Part shown: positions 25,654-34,118 of the stretch, piece by piece
How the letters are laid out: every line of letters begins with the position of its first letter
Numbering within the stretch: position 1 is the first letter of the stretch
DNA from: an uncultured Spirochaetales bacterium
Lineage (GTDB): Bacteria > Spirochaetota > Spirochaetia > Sphaerochaetales > Sphaerochaetaceae
NCBI GenBank assembly: GCA_949300325.1
Contig: CASGDQ010000028.1
Coordinates: 1 to 64,000 of the forward strand
Direction of reading: 5' to 3'
Length of the DNA stretch: 64,000 nt
Notes under the pieces: generated by a model
What the model was told of the DNA's origin: nothing
Seen by the model: only the letters and a program-made list of their open reading frames with translations
Database searches by the model: none
Program-made: the position numbers and the translations under genes

Positions 25654-26554
25654 GAAGCTTCCTTTGAATAACAAAGGTGGATTGCTCCGGGATCAGGCCA
25701 GGACTGCAAGGCTGTTCTGTTTTCCGGCTATGCTCTTCATCACTCTTTTTATAATCATTCCATTCTTGCTGTCGATTTATTATTCCTTCACGAACAAGAT
25801 GCTCGTGCCGAGGGTCGGCAGAGACACGTCGTTTGTCGGATTGCAGAACTATTTGAAGGTGTTCACAAACGAGACTACCCGCAGAGCGTTCATCAATACC
25901 GGGGTATATGCGCTGATGGTCGTGCCGGCCATAGTGGTTCTCGGAACGATCCTCGCGGTTCTTGTAAACAGGCCGATCAAGTGCGTCAAGTATTTCCGTG
26001 CGATATATTTCAGCCCGCAGGTTGTTACTATGACGGTCGTCGCGGTTGTCTGGTCATTCATCTTCTCGCCTGGGGATTCAGGGCTGATGAACTCCATACT
26101 CAGGACTTTCGGCATCGCTCCGCAGACCTGGCTGCAGGATTCCAAATGGGCTTTGTTCTGTATTGCGGTGATGTACATCTGGCAGAGCCTGGGGCTTGAG
26201 ATGGTCATCATACTCGGAGGCCTGCAGTATATCTCGGGAGAGCTGTATGAGGCCTGCGATCTGGATGGATGCGGACCGGTGCAGAGATTCTTCTACATCA
26301 CGGTTCCTCTTTTGAAGAACACGATGGTGTATGTATTGCTCTCTGTAACGATCAATACGCTGAAGCTGTTCACCCAGGTATATGTGCTCACAAACGGAGG
26401 ACCTCAGGATTCGACGGTATCGGTCGTATACCAGCTTTATAAAGTCGGCTTCATGAACAATCAGCAGGGATATTCATCAGCTATAGCCGTTGTATTCTTC
26501 ATCATCGTATTGGGGATTTCGCTTTTGCAGAATTATTTGCTGAGGGATAAGTGA
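25652..26554 (+). CDS. Sugar ABC transporter permease (MalF/UgpA type)
   Basis: This 300-residue protein with six transmembrane helices has the EAA loop LYEACDLDGCGPVQRFFYITVPLL (residues quoted across the loop, near 210) that docks an MsmK-type ATPase. It belongs to the CUT1 family for oligosaccharides. GGGG precedes the ATG, whose first bases lie in the closing stem of the RNA fold at 25560-25653. It follows the interrupted binding-protein gene and is followed one base later by the second permease. Confidence 0.92.
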   Translation: MKLPLNNKGGLLRDQARTARLFCFPAMLFITLFIIIPFLLSIYYSFTNKMLVPRVGRDTSFVGLQNYLKVFTNETTRRAFINTGVYALMVVPAIVVLGTILAVLVNRPIKCVKYFRAIYFSPQVVTMTVVAVVWSFIFSPGDSGLMNSILRTFGIAPQTWLQDSKWALFCIAVMYIWQSLGLEMVIILGGLQYISGELYEACDLDGCGPVQRFFYITVPLLKNTMVYVLLSVTINTLKLFTQVYVLTNGGPQDSTVSVVYQLYKVGFMNNQQGYSSAIAVVFFIIVLGISLLQNYLLRDK

Positions 26555-26555
26555 T

Positions 26556-27401
26556 ATGCAGGTAGTAAGAAATCGCAGGATTGTATATTCGTTATATATT
26601 CTTCTATACGTGCTCATCGCATGCCTTTTCATCTTGCCCATGGTCTACATGTTCGTCTCTTCCTTCAAGACCGACAGCCAGATTGTGAGCGATACGTCTA
26701 CGATAAGGGCCTTTTTGCCGACGGGAGATCTGAGCCTGGACAATTATGTCAGCGTTGTAAAAGAGGTCAAGTTCTTCAGATTCTTTAAGAATTCGGCCTT
26801 GACCGCGATAATAAACGTATCTTTGGCGACAATCATAAATGGCATGATAGGCTATGCGCTCGGGCAGCTGGAATTCAAGGGCAAGAAGATGCTTATATCC
26901 TTAATGATCGCGCTTGCCATCGTTCCGACTGAGGCGGTGATACTCAACAGGTTCATAGTCGCCAACAAGCTTGGAATGATCAATACGATATGGGGCCTTG
27001 CGCTGCCAAACGTCGGCTATCCGATGTTCATCTTCCTTTATTATAACCATTTCAAGGGCATGCCGAAGGAACTGGTGGAAGCGGCGGTTGTGGACGGGCA
27101 GAGATACAGTGGCGTGTTCTGGAAGATCATGCTCCCGTTGTCCAAACCGATCATCTCTACAGTGGCGATCATGGAATTCATAAGGATATGGGGCGACCTC
27201 CTTTGGCCTACGCTAGTTACAAGGGACGAGACCTACAGGACTCTTCCCCTTGCCCTCAGGGCGCTTTCTACGGACGTATACATATTCTGGGGCCAGATAT
27301 TCGCGTTCTCAACTCTGATGACGCTTCCGATCCTTATTGTATTTATATTGTTCCAGAAGCAGTTCATTGAATCGATAGCGATGACTGGAATAAAAGGCTG
27401 A
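26556..27401 (+). CDS. Sugar ABC transporter permease (MalG/UgpE type)
   Basis: This 281-residue CUT1 permease has six helices and the EAA loop ELVEAAVVDGQRYSGVFWKI. It forms the membrane heterodimer with the preceding permease. No ATPase gene follows, so a shared MsmK/UgpC-type ATPase encoded elsewhere is expected. Sucrose or a related glucoside is the likely substrate, judged only from the amylosucrase-like neighbour and shared operators. Confidence 0.92.
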   Translation: MQVVRNRRIVYSLYILLYVLIACLFILPMVYMFVSSFKTDSQIVSDTSTIRAFLPTGDLSLDNYVSVVKEVKFFRFFKNSALTAIINVSLATIINGMIGYALGQLEFKGKKMLISLMIALAIVPTEAVILNRFIVANKLGMINTIWGLALPNVGYPMFIFLYYNHFKGMPKELVEAAVVDGQRYSGVFWKIMLPLSKPIISTVAIMEFIRIWGDLLWPTLVTRDETYRTLPLALRALSTDVYIFWGQIFAFSTLMTLPILIVFILFQKQFIESIAMTGIKG

Positions 27402-27423
27402 TATAAGCTCGGCATTTCAAGAA

Positions 27424-27473
27424 GGAGGCAAGCGGGCCGGTTTGAAACGGTTCTGCTTTGCCTCTGTTTTTTT
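27424..27473 (+). terminator. Terminator of the sugar transporter operon
   Basis: GAGGCAA pairs with TTGCCTC around an inner CCG/CGG stem, followed by seven T residues. It starts about 20 bases after the second permease stop. Confidence 0.85.
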
Positions 27474-27541
27474 ATAATAAGGGCTCAAAAATAAATAAAA
27501 TAACTTCTCAAGAAGGACAGGAATTTAATTTCTGATATATG

Positions 27542-29380
27542 TTATTCCCAACAACCTTCAAGGGCCATGCAGCCGTAGCCTTCCACGATGAACGGCCTGC
27601 CTGGTTCAATAGTCCTTTTTGAAAGCAGATCAGTATAATACCCCGTGAAGTAGTTGAAGGCCACACTCTCCGGGTCGGGGGAGTAGTTGAAAATGCATAA
27701 GAGCACTTTTGATCCCTTTTTCCTTCTTAATGCGAACACATGCCTGTTTCCGCTGTCCCAGGTGCTGACCTCGGCATCAGCGCAAAAGAGCTCGCTTTCT
27801 GCCCTTATTTTGTAAAGCTGTCCGAGTATTCCATACAGCCTGTTTTCAAGACTTCCTTCCTTTTTTATCCTCTGGGCCTTCTTCCAGTCGAACTTGGACC
27901 TGTGCAAGTACCTTGAATCGTCCTTTTTAAGCTCATCCTCTTTGTATGAGTAGTCGTTTAGCTGCCCGATCTCGTCGCCGCTGTTGAGCAGCGGAAAACC
28001 GCGCAGGAAGAATGCCGTTGCATAAAGCAGCCTGTAGCGCGCAACTGCATCTTCAAGCTCATCCTTATCATTATCCTTGAGAGCTTTTTCTATTCCGCAT
28101 AGCGAGGCTGTCGTGCCGCAGCTTCTTGCGTCGAGCGTCTTTGGATCGTAGTTGTACAGCTCTCCTAGTGAGAACGAGCCAGGAAACCGGCCCTGGTAGA
28201 ATTCGTATTGGAATATCTTGTGCTTGAGCGGATCTGCGCCGATCAAGGGCTCTTTCTGCTCATCGAATCCCCAGCCGATATCATCGTGGCATCTGAGGTA
28301 GTTCACGAAATTGGCGTTTTCCCCGAGGCTTAACAGATCCACCGTCTGATACTCCAGCAGACGCACATCCCTGCTTGAGAGGGCGCCCCAGATGTTGACC
28401 ATGGAAGCTACTCCATAGAGCAGATGGCACTCAGGCTTCTCTTTTGTTCCAAAGTATGCCGCCAGCTCCTTTGGAGCCATCACGACCTCTCCTTTGAGGA
28501 TGACAGCCGGGCAGACGATCTCAAGAATCATTCTGATCATTCTTACAATCGTATGCACCTGCTTGAGATTCCTGCAGTTTGTCCCTATTTCCTTCCAGAT
28601 GTACGGAACCGCATCAAGACGGAATATCTCGATGCCGTAGTTTGCCCAGAGTAGCATCGAGAACACCATGTCGTTGAACACTGCAGGGTTTTTGTAGTTT
28701 AAATCCCATTGGGTGGGATAAAATGAGGTGAACACCCATTTTCCCATCTTCTGGGAATATGTGAAATTGCCTGGAGCCGATTCCGGGAACACCTCCGGGC
28801 AGGTCTTTTCGTATTCATCCGGTATTCTCCGGTCTGGAAAGCATAGGTATCTGTTCTGGTATGAAATATCCCCGTCCATAGCCCTCTGGGCCCATTCATG
28901 CTCGCTGGATGTGTGGTTCATGACCATGTCCATGCAAAGGCTGATCCCGTTTTTTCTGAGCTCGTCTGCAAGATCTTCAAGATCCTTGTTGCTTCCGAAC
29001 TTCGGATCAACCGTGTTGAAATCGCTTACGGCAAATCCTCCGTCATTGTTTTCCTTCGGAGTTTTTAAAAATGGCATGAGATGCAGGTATGTAATGTGCA
29101 GATCCTTGAGGTAGGCGACCTTGGCCTTCAGCTTTTTGAAGGTACCAGCAAAGAGCTCGGTGTACATGGTCATCCCAAGCATCTTCCCCTCCAAATACCA
29201 GAAGCTGTCTGAAAGCCTCCTTTCATCGAGTTCTTTCAGATCCTCCTTTCTCTTGGCAAAGTAATCCTCCATACCTTTTTCCAGGGCATCAAGCATAGCC
29301 CTGTCATTGTATAATTCCATGTATAGCCATTCGAGTTCGTCCTTATGACGCAGAAGTCTCGAGTTAAAAGTGTCCATCAT
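27542..29380 (-). CDS. Amylosucrase-like GH13 enzyme
   Basis: This 612-residue alpha-amylase superfamily protein is closest to subfamily GH13_4 (amylosucrase or sucrose hydrolase). It has the long N-terminal helical region, DMVMNHTSSEHEWA, the GNFT and QWDLNY segments, the nucleophile in FRLDAVPYIWK, the acid/base Glu in LKGEVV and the third acid in CHDD. Amylosucrases split sucrose and either build alpha-glucan or release glucose and fructose; fructose would feed the PfkB kinase at 36747. ATG 29380 or 29377 follows GGAGG; the second has better spacing. A LacI-type operator lies at 29403-29420. Confidence 0.88.
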   Translation of the reverse strand: MMDTFNSRLLRHKDELEWLYMELYNDRAMLDALEKGMEDYFAKRKEDLKELDERRLSDSFWYLEGKMLGMTMYTELFAGTFKKLKAKVAYLKDLHITYLHLMPFLKTPKENNDGGFAVSDFNTVDPKFGSNKDLEDLADELRKNGISLCMDMVMNHTSSEHEWAQRAMDGDISYQNRYLCFPDRRIPDEYEKTCPEVFPESAPGNFTYSQKMGKWVFTSFYPTQWDLNYKNPAVFNDMVFSMLLWANYGIEIFRLDAVPYIWKEIGTNCRNLKQVHTIVRMIRMILEIVCPAVILKGEVVMAPKELAAYFGTKEKPECHLLYGVASMVNIWGALSSRDVRLLEYQTVDLLSLGENANFVNYLRCHDDIGWGFDEQKEPLIGADPLKHKIFQYEFYQGRFPGSFSLGELYNYDPKTLDARSCGTTASLCGIEKALKDNDKDELEDAVARYRLLYATAFFLRGFPLLNSGDEIGQLNDYSYKEDELKKDDSRYLHRSKFDWKKAQRIKKEGSLENRLYGILGQLYKIRAESELFCADAEVSTWDSGNRHVFALRRKKGSKVLLCIFNYSPDPESVAFNYFTGYYTDLLSKRTIEPGRPFIVEGYGCMALEGCWE

Positions 29381-29402
29381 AACCTCCGGAAGGTAATGCT
29401 GT

Positions 29403-29450
29403 ATATCAACCGCTTAACATAAGAATATACCCGCCTTTTACTTCTTGCAA
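29403..29450 (-). promoter_or_regulatory. Promoter and LacI-type operator of the amylosucrase gene
   Basis: On the minus strand TTGCAA (29445-29450) and TATTCT (29422-29427) are spaced 17 bases. The operator at 29403-29420 reads ATGTTAAGCGGTTGATAT, aligned with the sites at 24199 and 35623, and covers the predicted transcription start. Confidence 0.65.
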
Positions 29451-29456
29451 GTAAAA
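29436..29456. repeat. Inverted repeat over the amylosucrase -35 box
   Basis: TTTTACTT and AAGTAAAA form perfect 8-bp arms around a 5-base centre. The repeat differs from the LacI sites and may bind a second regulator. Confidence 0.4.
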
Positions 29457-29586
29457 TCTTGCCTTATCCAGGTCTTTTAGGACTACAATGTGCTGCTTAC
29501 GGAAAACATAGTATGATATGCGGTTTCAGATTCTCTGATTGGATATTTTTTATTGTGGTTAGCTTTGTAAAACAAATTGGGTCTGC

Positions 29587-29600
29587 GTTGTAATTGCAAC
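29587..29600. promoter_or_regulatory. Second Crp/Fnr operator, before the TauABC-like operon
   Basis: GTTGTAATTGCAAC differs from the perfect palindrome at 11426 by one base. A TAGACT at 29623-29628 would put the site centre about 41 bases before transcription start, a normal activator position. Confidence 0.6.
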
Positions 29601-29651
29601 ATATTTTTAATCTGCAATCTGATAGACTCATCCAAGTGGAGGATGATGAAA

Positions 29652-30650
29652 ATGAAAAAGAAAATATATCTGGTCCTGATCCTTCTTCTTTCTGCGGCAT
29701 CGCTTTTTTCCGCCGGAGCAAAGGAGGATCCTTCCGTTGTCCTTTCATCGGTGCAAGTCCCTGTGAAAGTCGATATCGCTGCGCTCAAAGGGCCGACGGC
29801 CATGGGCATGGTCAAGCTCATGTCCGATTCAGAAAACGGATTGAACAGCGACGGCAATGAGTACTCCTTCATTCTTGAGGGCGCAGTGGATGCTGTTACT
29901 CCTAAGCTTGTGAAGGGGGAGGTGGATATTTCCGCAATCCCTGCCAATCTAGCCTCGGTCCTATACAACAATACCGGCAACCAGATCCAGGTCCTCGTCA
30001 TAAACACGCTCGGCGTACTTTATATTGCAGAAAAGGGCGATACAGTTAAAAGCGTCGAGGATCTGAGGGGCAGGACGATCTATGCTTCAGGCAAGGGCGC
30101 GACTCCGGAGTATGCGCTCATGTACATACTCGGCCAGAATGGGCTTGAGGTGGGAAAGGACGTATTCATCGAATGGCGGAGCGAGCACGCTGAGTGCGTA
30201 GCGGCCCTTCTTGCATCCGATGATGCGGTTGCGATGCTTCCTCAGCCTTTCCTTACAACCGCGCTGATGAACAATCCCGATGTGCGCATAGCTCTCGACC
30301 TCAATACCCTGTGGTATGAGAAGATGGGTTCGGAGCTCATTACAGGCGTTGTTGCCGCCAGAAGGGATTTTGTAGAGAATAATGAGGATGCGGTCAGGGC
30401 ATTTCTTGAAAGCTATGAGCAATCAGTGGAATTTGTCAATTCGAACAATGCAGAGGCTGCCAAGCTGATCGGAGATTATGGTATAATCGCAGAAAAGGTG
30501 GCCCTGAAGGCGCTTCCCGGATGCAATATAACCTTCATTTCAGGAGAAAGGATGCAGCAGGCGCTTTCAAACTACCTTGAAGTGCTTTATGAGCAGAACC
30601 CTGCTAGTGTCGGAGGTAAGGTCCCTGAAGAAGGATTCTATTTCAAATAA
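29652..30650 (+). CDS. TauA/NMT1-like ABC transporter substrate-binding protein
   Basis: A signal peptide (YLVLILLLSAASLFSAGAKED) precedes a type II periplasmic binding fold with ALKGPTAMGMVKL, KGEVDISAIPANL and MLPQPF, placing it in the COG0715-like nitrate/sulfonate/thiamine-precursor group. The start is set at ATG 29652, 9 bases after GGAGG; ATGs at 29643 and 29646 are also open. It heads a binding protein-permease-ATPase operon and carries an upstream copy of the Crp/Fnr palindrome. The substrate cannot be assigned. Confidence 0.85.
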   Translation: MKKKIYLVLILLLSAASLFSAGAKEDPSVVLSSVQVPVKVDIAALKGPTAMGMVKLMSDSENGLNSDGNEYSFILEGAVDAVTPKLVKGEVDISAIPANLASVLYNNTGNQIQVLVINTLGVLYIAEKGDTVKSVEDLRGRTIYASGKGATPEYALMYILGQNGLEVGKDVFIEWRSEHAECVAALLASDDAVAMLPQPFLTTALMNNPDVRIALDLNTLWYEKMGSELITGVVAARRDFVENNEDAVRAFLESYEQSVEFVNSNNAEAAKLIGDYGIIAEKVALKALPGCNITFISGERMQQALSNYLEVLYEQNPASVGGKVPEEGFYFK

Positions 30651-31383
30651 GATTACGAAAGCCCTGCCGGTTGCGCTCTGGCTGCTTGTCTGGCAGGCCG
30701 CAGCCGTCTGGATAGCTCAGGATGTGCTGCTTGTCGGCCCTGTGAGGGTCCTGGAAAGACTGTTTGAGCTTGCGGGGACGCTTTCATTTTGGTCGAGCAT
30801 AGCTTTCAGCCTGAAAAGGATTTTCGCCGGGCTTTTTCTCGCGCTTTTAATAAGCGTTCCCACTGCCTATCTTTCCTACAGGAGCAGGATTTTCTCAGCG
30901 ATGCTGGAGCCTGTGATCCAGTTCATGAAGGCCACTCCCGTTGCAAGCATAGTCATACTTGTCCTGATATGGGTGAACAGCCGGAACCTTTCGGTGGTCA
31001 TTTCCTTTATCATGGTGTTTCCTGTGATGCACTCCTCGATCTTGGACGGGCTGAAAAACGTGGATGGCGGCCTTCTAGAGATGGCCGAAGTGTATGCTGT
31101 GGGCAGAAGCAAGAAGATAAGGTATGTCTACATACCCGAGCTCATACCATTTTTCCAGAACGGCATTACCATCGCTTTGGGCCTTTGCTTCAAAAGCGGA
31201 ATTGCAGCCGAGGTGATTGCAATCCCTTCAGGGTCCATGGGAGAGAAGCTGTATGAAGCAAAGATCTATCTTTCAACACCCGATCTGTTTGCGTGGACTA
31301 TAACAATCATAATCCTGGCAAAGGCTTTTGAGATGTTCTTCCTTTTCCTGCTGCGTGCTGCAGTAAGGAGGATAGAAATATGA
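30589..31383 (+). CDS. TauC-like ABC transporter permease
   Basis: This is a BPD-type inner-membrane permease with about six helices, the loop MAEVYAVGRSKKIRYVYIPEL as EAA-like motif and a C-terminal FLLRAAVRRIEI. It overlaps the 3' end of the binding-protein gene. The start is uncertain: ATG 30589 lacks a ribosome site, while CTG at 30625 lies 7 bases after a perfect GGAGGT (30612-30617). ATG 30589 is given as the conservative choice. It overlaps the ATPase gene by 4 bases. Confidence 0.85.
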   Translation: MSRTLLVSEVRSLKKDSISNKITKALPVALWLLVWQAAAVWIAQDVLLVGPVRVLERLFELAGTLSFWSSIAFSLKRIFAGLFLALLISVPTAYLSYRSRIFSAMLEPVIQFMKATPVASIVILVLIWVNSRNLSVVISFIMVFPVMHSSILDGLKNVDGGLLEMAEVYAVGRSKKIRYVYIPELIPFFQNGITIALGLCFKSGIAAEVIAIPSGSMGEKLYEAKIYLSTPDLFAWTITIIILAKAFEMFFLFLLRAAVRRIEI

Positions 31384-31967
31384 AGATAACGGAGCTTGGA
31401 AAGAGTTTTGGTGAAAAGAAGGTCTTTTCTTCCTTTAACCTTGAGATTCCGGAGCATGAGCTTACCGTTTTCATGGGGCCTTCCGGGTCGGGCAAGACGA
31501 CCCTTTTCAGGATAATACTCGGACTTGAGACGCCTGATTCCGGGACGGTGTGCTTGCAAGGCAGGGTGGGTGCTCTGTTCCAGGAGGACCGCCTTATAAA
31601 AAACCTCAGCGTGATCAAAAACCTCATGCTGGTGACGGACGATAGGGCCCAGGCGGCTCAGGCCTTAGCTGAGGTGGGGCTTGCGGGAGAGATGAAAACA
31701 AAGGCTCATGACCTTTCCGGAGGCATGGCGAGGCGTGTTGCTTTAGTCCGCGCGCTGCTTGCGCCGTTTGATACGCTGGTTGTAGATGAGCCTTTTTCCG
31801 GCCTGGATCCGGAATCCAAGAAGCTTGCAGCAGATTTATTGCTGAAAAAGACAGCAGGGCGCACGGTGCTCTTGATCACTCATGATGCGGATGACCTGGC
31901 TCTTCTTAAAAATCCCCGGGTGGTCGAATTCCCGTCTGGGCGCGTATCCGGTGGCCATGGGTTATAA
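31380..31967 (+). CDS. TauB-like ABC transporter ATPase, short
   Basis: This 195-residue ATPase has Walker A GPSGSGKTT, Q-loop FQEDRL, signature LSGGMARRVALVRAL, Walker B LVVDEPFSGLD and LITHD. It is about 50 residues shorter than typical TauB/SsuB proteins, mainly at the C-terminus, yet all catalytic elements are present. It completes the importer encoded from 29652. Confidence 0.9.
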   Translation: MKITELGKSFGEKKVFSSFNLEIPEHELTVFMGPSGSGKTTLFRIILGLETPDSGTVCLQGRVGALFQEDRLIKNLSVIKNLMLVTDDRAQAAQALAEVGLAGEMKTKAHDLSGGMARRVALVRALLAPFDTLVVDEPFSGLDPESKKLAADLLLKKTAGRTVLLITHDADDLALLKNPRVVEFPSGRVSGGHGL

Positions 31968-32007
31968 AAGATAGTTTCTTGTGCTATCATGAAGCGTGGA
32001 GTTGGAG

Positions 32008-32373
32008 ATGGTTTTGACAGATGAAGATGTTTTGAAAATCAGGAACATGCTCGGGGATAAGCCCGAAAGATGCATAATTGCCGATTGTGTCTATAAGTAC
32101 GGCTCCTTCTGCGGATTTTCCTTTTCCATATCGGATACCAAGGGCAGTTACATCTCAATCCCTTACTCGGAGCTTGATGCGGGAAGCTATCAGGAATTGG
32201 CAGAGCGTCTTTCTGCAAGAAAGAGCGAGCCGTTGAAGACGGAAGCCTCAAAGGTGCTGTCGGAAATAGTCTTCATTGTCAGGGAGCTTGGGCTCGTTTT
32301 GAAGGATGAAGAGGTGGAGGGGCTTAAGGAGCTTACCCATCCTGTGCTTCTTGCCAATGCTGCAAAACGCTGA
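32008..32373 (+). CDS. Small conserved-looking protein of unknown function
   Basis: This protein of about 121 residues has no signal peptide or membrane segment. A mixed alpha/beta N-terminus (CIIADCVYKYGSFCGFSFSISD) is followed by a helical C-terminal half. ATG 32008 has GGAG about 6 bases upstream. GTG at 31996 lies 5 bases after a TATCAT box and could be a leaderless start instead. I do not recognise the family. It stands alone between the transporter and pepF. Confidence 0.55.
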   Translation: MVLTDEDVLKIRNMLGDKPERCIIADCVYKYGSFCGFSFSISDTKGSYISIPYSELDAGSYQELAERLSARKSEPLKTEASKVLSEIVFIVRELGLVLKDEEVEGLKELTHPVLLANAAKR

Positions 32374-32376
32374 AAC

Positions 32377-32414
32377 TACACACTTTCTTTCCTTTGTATT
32401 ATAATTTTTGCATG
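32377..32414 (+). promoter_or_regulatory. Leaderless promoter of pepF
   Basis: TACACA (32377-32382), a 17-base spacer, a perfect TATAAT (32400-32405), six bases, then ATG. There is no Shine-Dalgarno sequence. Confidence 0.65.
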
Positions 32415-34118
32415 AACGGACAAAAACTCCCTCATTGGGATCTCAGCCCCATATACCGGGGTGTCGAATGCGATGATTTTCTCGGTGATCTTGAAAAGAT
32501 CTCGTCCCTCAGCAAGGCTCTTGAGGAGAAGGCTTCATCATCCAGCCTCTATGAGCTTTTGGTCTTGGCCGATGAAATAGCGGCGTTGGTGTCGAATACC
32601 TCATCCTATGCCTCGGCATGCCTTTCGACCGATACCTCCAATCCGGATTATCTGCTTGCAAACAGCCGTGCAGAAGAAGCCTCCATGGCTTATTCCTCTG
32701 CAATGCAGCTTCTGATTTCTGGGATTGCAGAAAGAAAAGATGAGTTTTCCGATCCCCGTCTTGAACAGTATTCTCTTCTCCTTTCGGAATTCCTGGTGCA
32801 GAGCTCGCACCAGATGAGCCGCAAGGAGGAAGACCTTGCGCTCGAGCTTCTCAGGACAAGCGCAAACCAGTGGGAGAGGCTGCAGGAAGCGGTCACCTCG
32901 TCGGTAAGCGATGGGAAAGAGACATTGATCGAGCTTCGGGGCCTTGCTTCGTCTCCGGAGCGCGATGTGAGAAGAAATGCGTTTGAAAGGGAGCTGTATT
33001 TATTGAAGGAGCATGAGACGGCTCTTGCATACAGCTTGAACGGAGTTAAGGGCACGACCTTGGCTTTGGAGAAGAGAAGGGGATGGAAGAGCCCTCTGGA
33101 AAGAAGCTTGTTTTCCTCAAGGATAACAGATAGGACGCTTGATGCCCTTATTGAGGCCCTGGAGTCTTCCCTTCCCATGTTCCGCCGCTATTTTGCTGTG
33201 AAGGCCAAGCTTCTCGGTCTTGAAAGGCTTGAGTGGTACGATATTGCCGCCCCGGTAGGCAGAAGCAGCAAAAAGTATTCGTTCAAGGATGCGGAGGATA
33301 TCATAATCTCCTCCTATTCGAAATTCTCTCCAGAAATGGGAAGCTTTGCCAAAAATGCCTTTGAAAACGGATGGATAGACGCAGAACCGAGAAAAGGAAA
33401 GGTCGGCGGGGCATATGATACCGCTTTCAGGAAAAGCAAGGTTTCCAGGGTGCTGTGCAATTATGATTATTCTTATGACAGCGTCGCCACTCTTGCTCAT
33501 GAGCTTGGGCATGCCTACCACGATCATGTCGTGCGCGATCTTCCTGTCCTGCTTTCTGATTATCCAATGACGCTTGCCGAGACAGCTTCCATTTTCGGCG
33601 AGACGGTGGTTTTCACAGAAGTATTGAAAACGCTTGATGAAGAAGAGAAGCTTCCTGTGATCGAACAGTTCGTCTCCTCTGCCGCCCAGGTGTGCGTAGA
33701 TATCCTTTCGAGGTTTTATTTTGAAAAGGACCTGTTTGAAAAGAGGCGGAGCGGGGAGCTTTCTGCAGCGCAGCTCTGCTCCATGATGATAGATGCCCAG
33801 AATAGGACGTACAGCGATGCCGTGGGAAAGAAGCATCCTTACATGTGGGCTGTCAAGAGCCATTACTACAGCGAGGCCTTCAGCTTCTACAACTACCCGT
33901 ATGCATTCGGGCAGCTTTTCGCCCTCGGGCTCTTCAAGCGGGCTGGAGGCTCCTCATCTTTTTCTTCTTCCTATAAGAGCCTGCTTCTCAAGACAGGTAT
34001 GCAGGATGCGGTCTTTGTCGCAGGCTTAGCTGGAATGGATATCGAGGATCCGATGTTTTGGAAGGAGGGCATTTCAATTATCGCCTCCTATGCAGAGGAG
34101 CTTGAGAATTGGCTTTAA
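32412..34118 (+). CDS. pepF: M3-family oligoendopeptidase
   Basis: This zinc metallopeptidase of about 568 residues has the M3 active site HELGHAYHDH (near residue 367) and the downstream ETASIFGE glutamate ligand. It is of the PepF/clan MA oligoendopeptidase type, cytosolic, cleaving short peptides. ATG 32412 is chosen; the frame is open six codons further to a TTG that would lie inside the -10 box. The message looks leaderless. The stop overlaps the next gene by 10 bases. Confidence 0.92.
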   Translation: MNGQKLPHWDLSPIYRGVECDDFLGDLEKISSLSKALEEKASSSSLYELLVLADEIAALVSNTSSYASACLSTDTSNPDYLLANSRAEEASMAYSSAMQLLISGIAERKDEFSDPRLEQYSLLLSEFLVQSSHQMSRKEEDLALELLRTSANQWERLQEAVTSSVSDGKETLIELRGLASSPERDVRRNAFERELYLLKEHETALAYSLNGVKGTTLALEKRRGWKSPLERSLFSSRITDRTLDALIEALESSLPMFRRYFAVKAKLLGLERLEWYDIAAPVGRSSKKYSFKDAEDIIISSYSKFSPEMGSFAKNAFENGWIDAEPRKGKVGGAYDTAFRKSKVSRVLCNYDYSYDSVATLAHELGHAYHDHVVRDLPVLLSDYPMTLAETASIFGETVVFTEVLKTLDEEEKLPVIEQFVSSAAQVCVDILSRFYFEKDLFEKRRSGELSAAQLCSMMIDAQNRTYSDAVGKKHPYMWAVKSHYYSEAFSFYNYPYAFGQLFALGLFKRAGGSSSFSSSYKSLLLKTGMQDAVFVAGLAGMDIEDPMFWKEGISIIASYAEELENWL

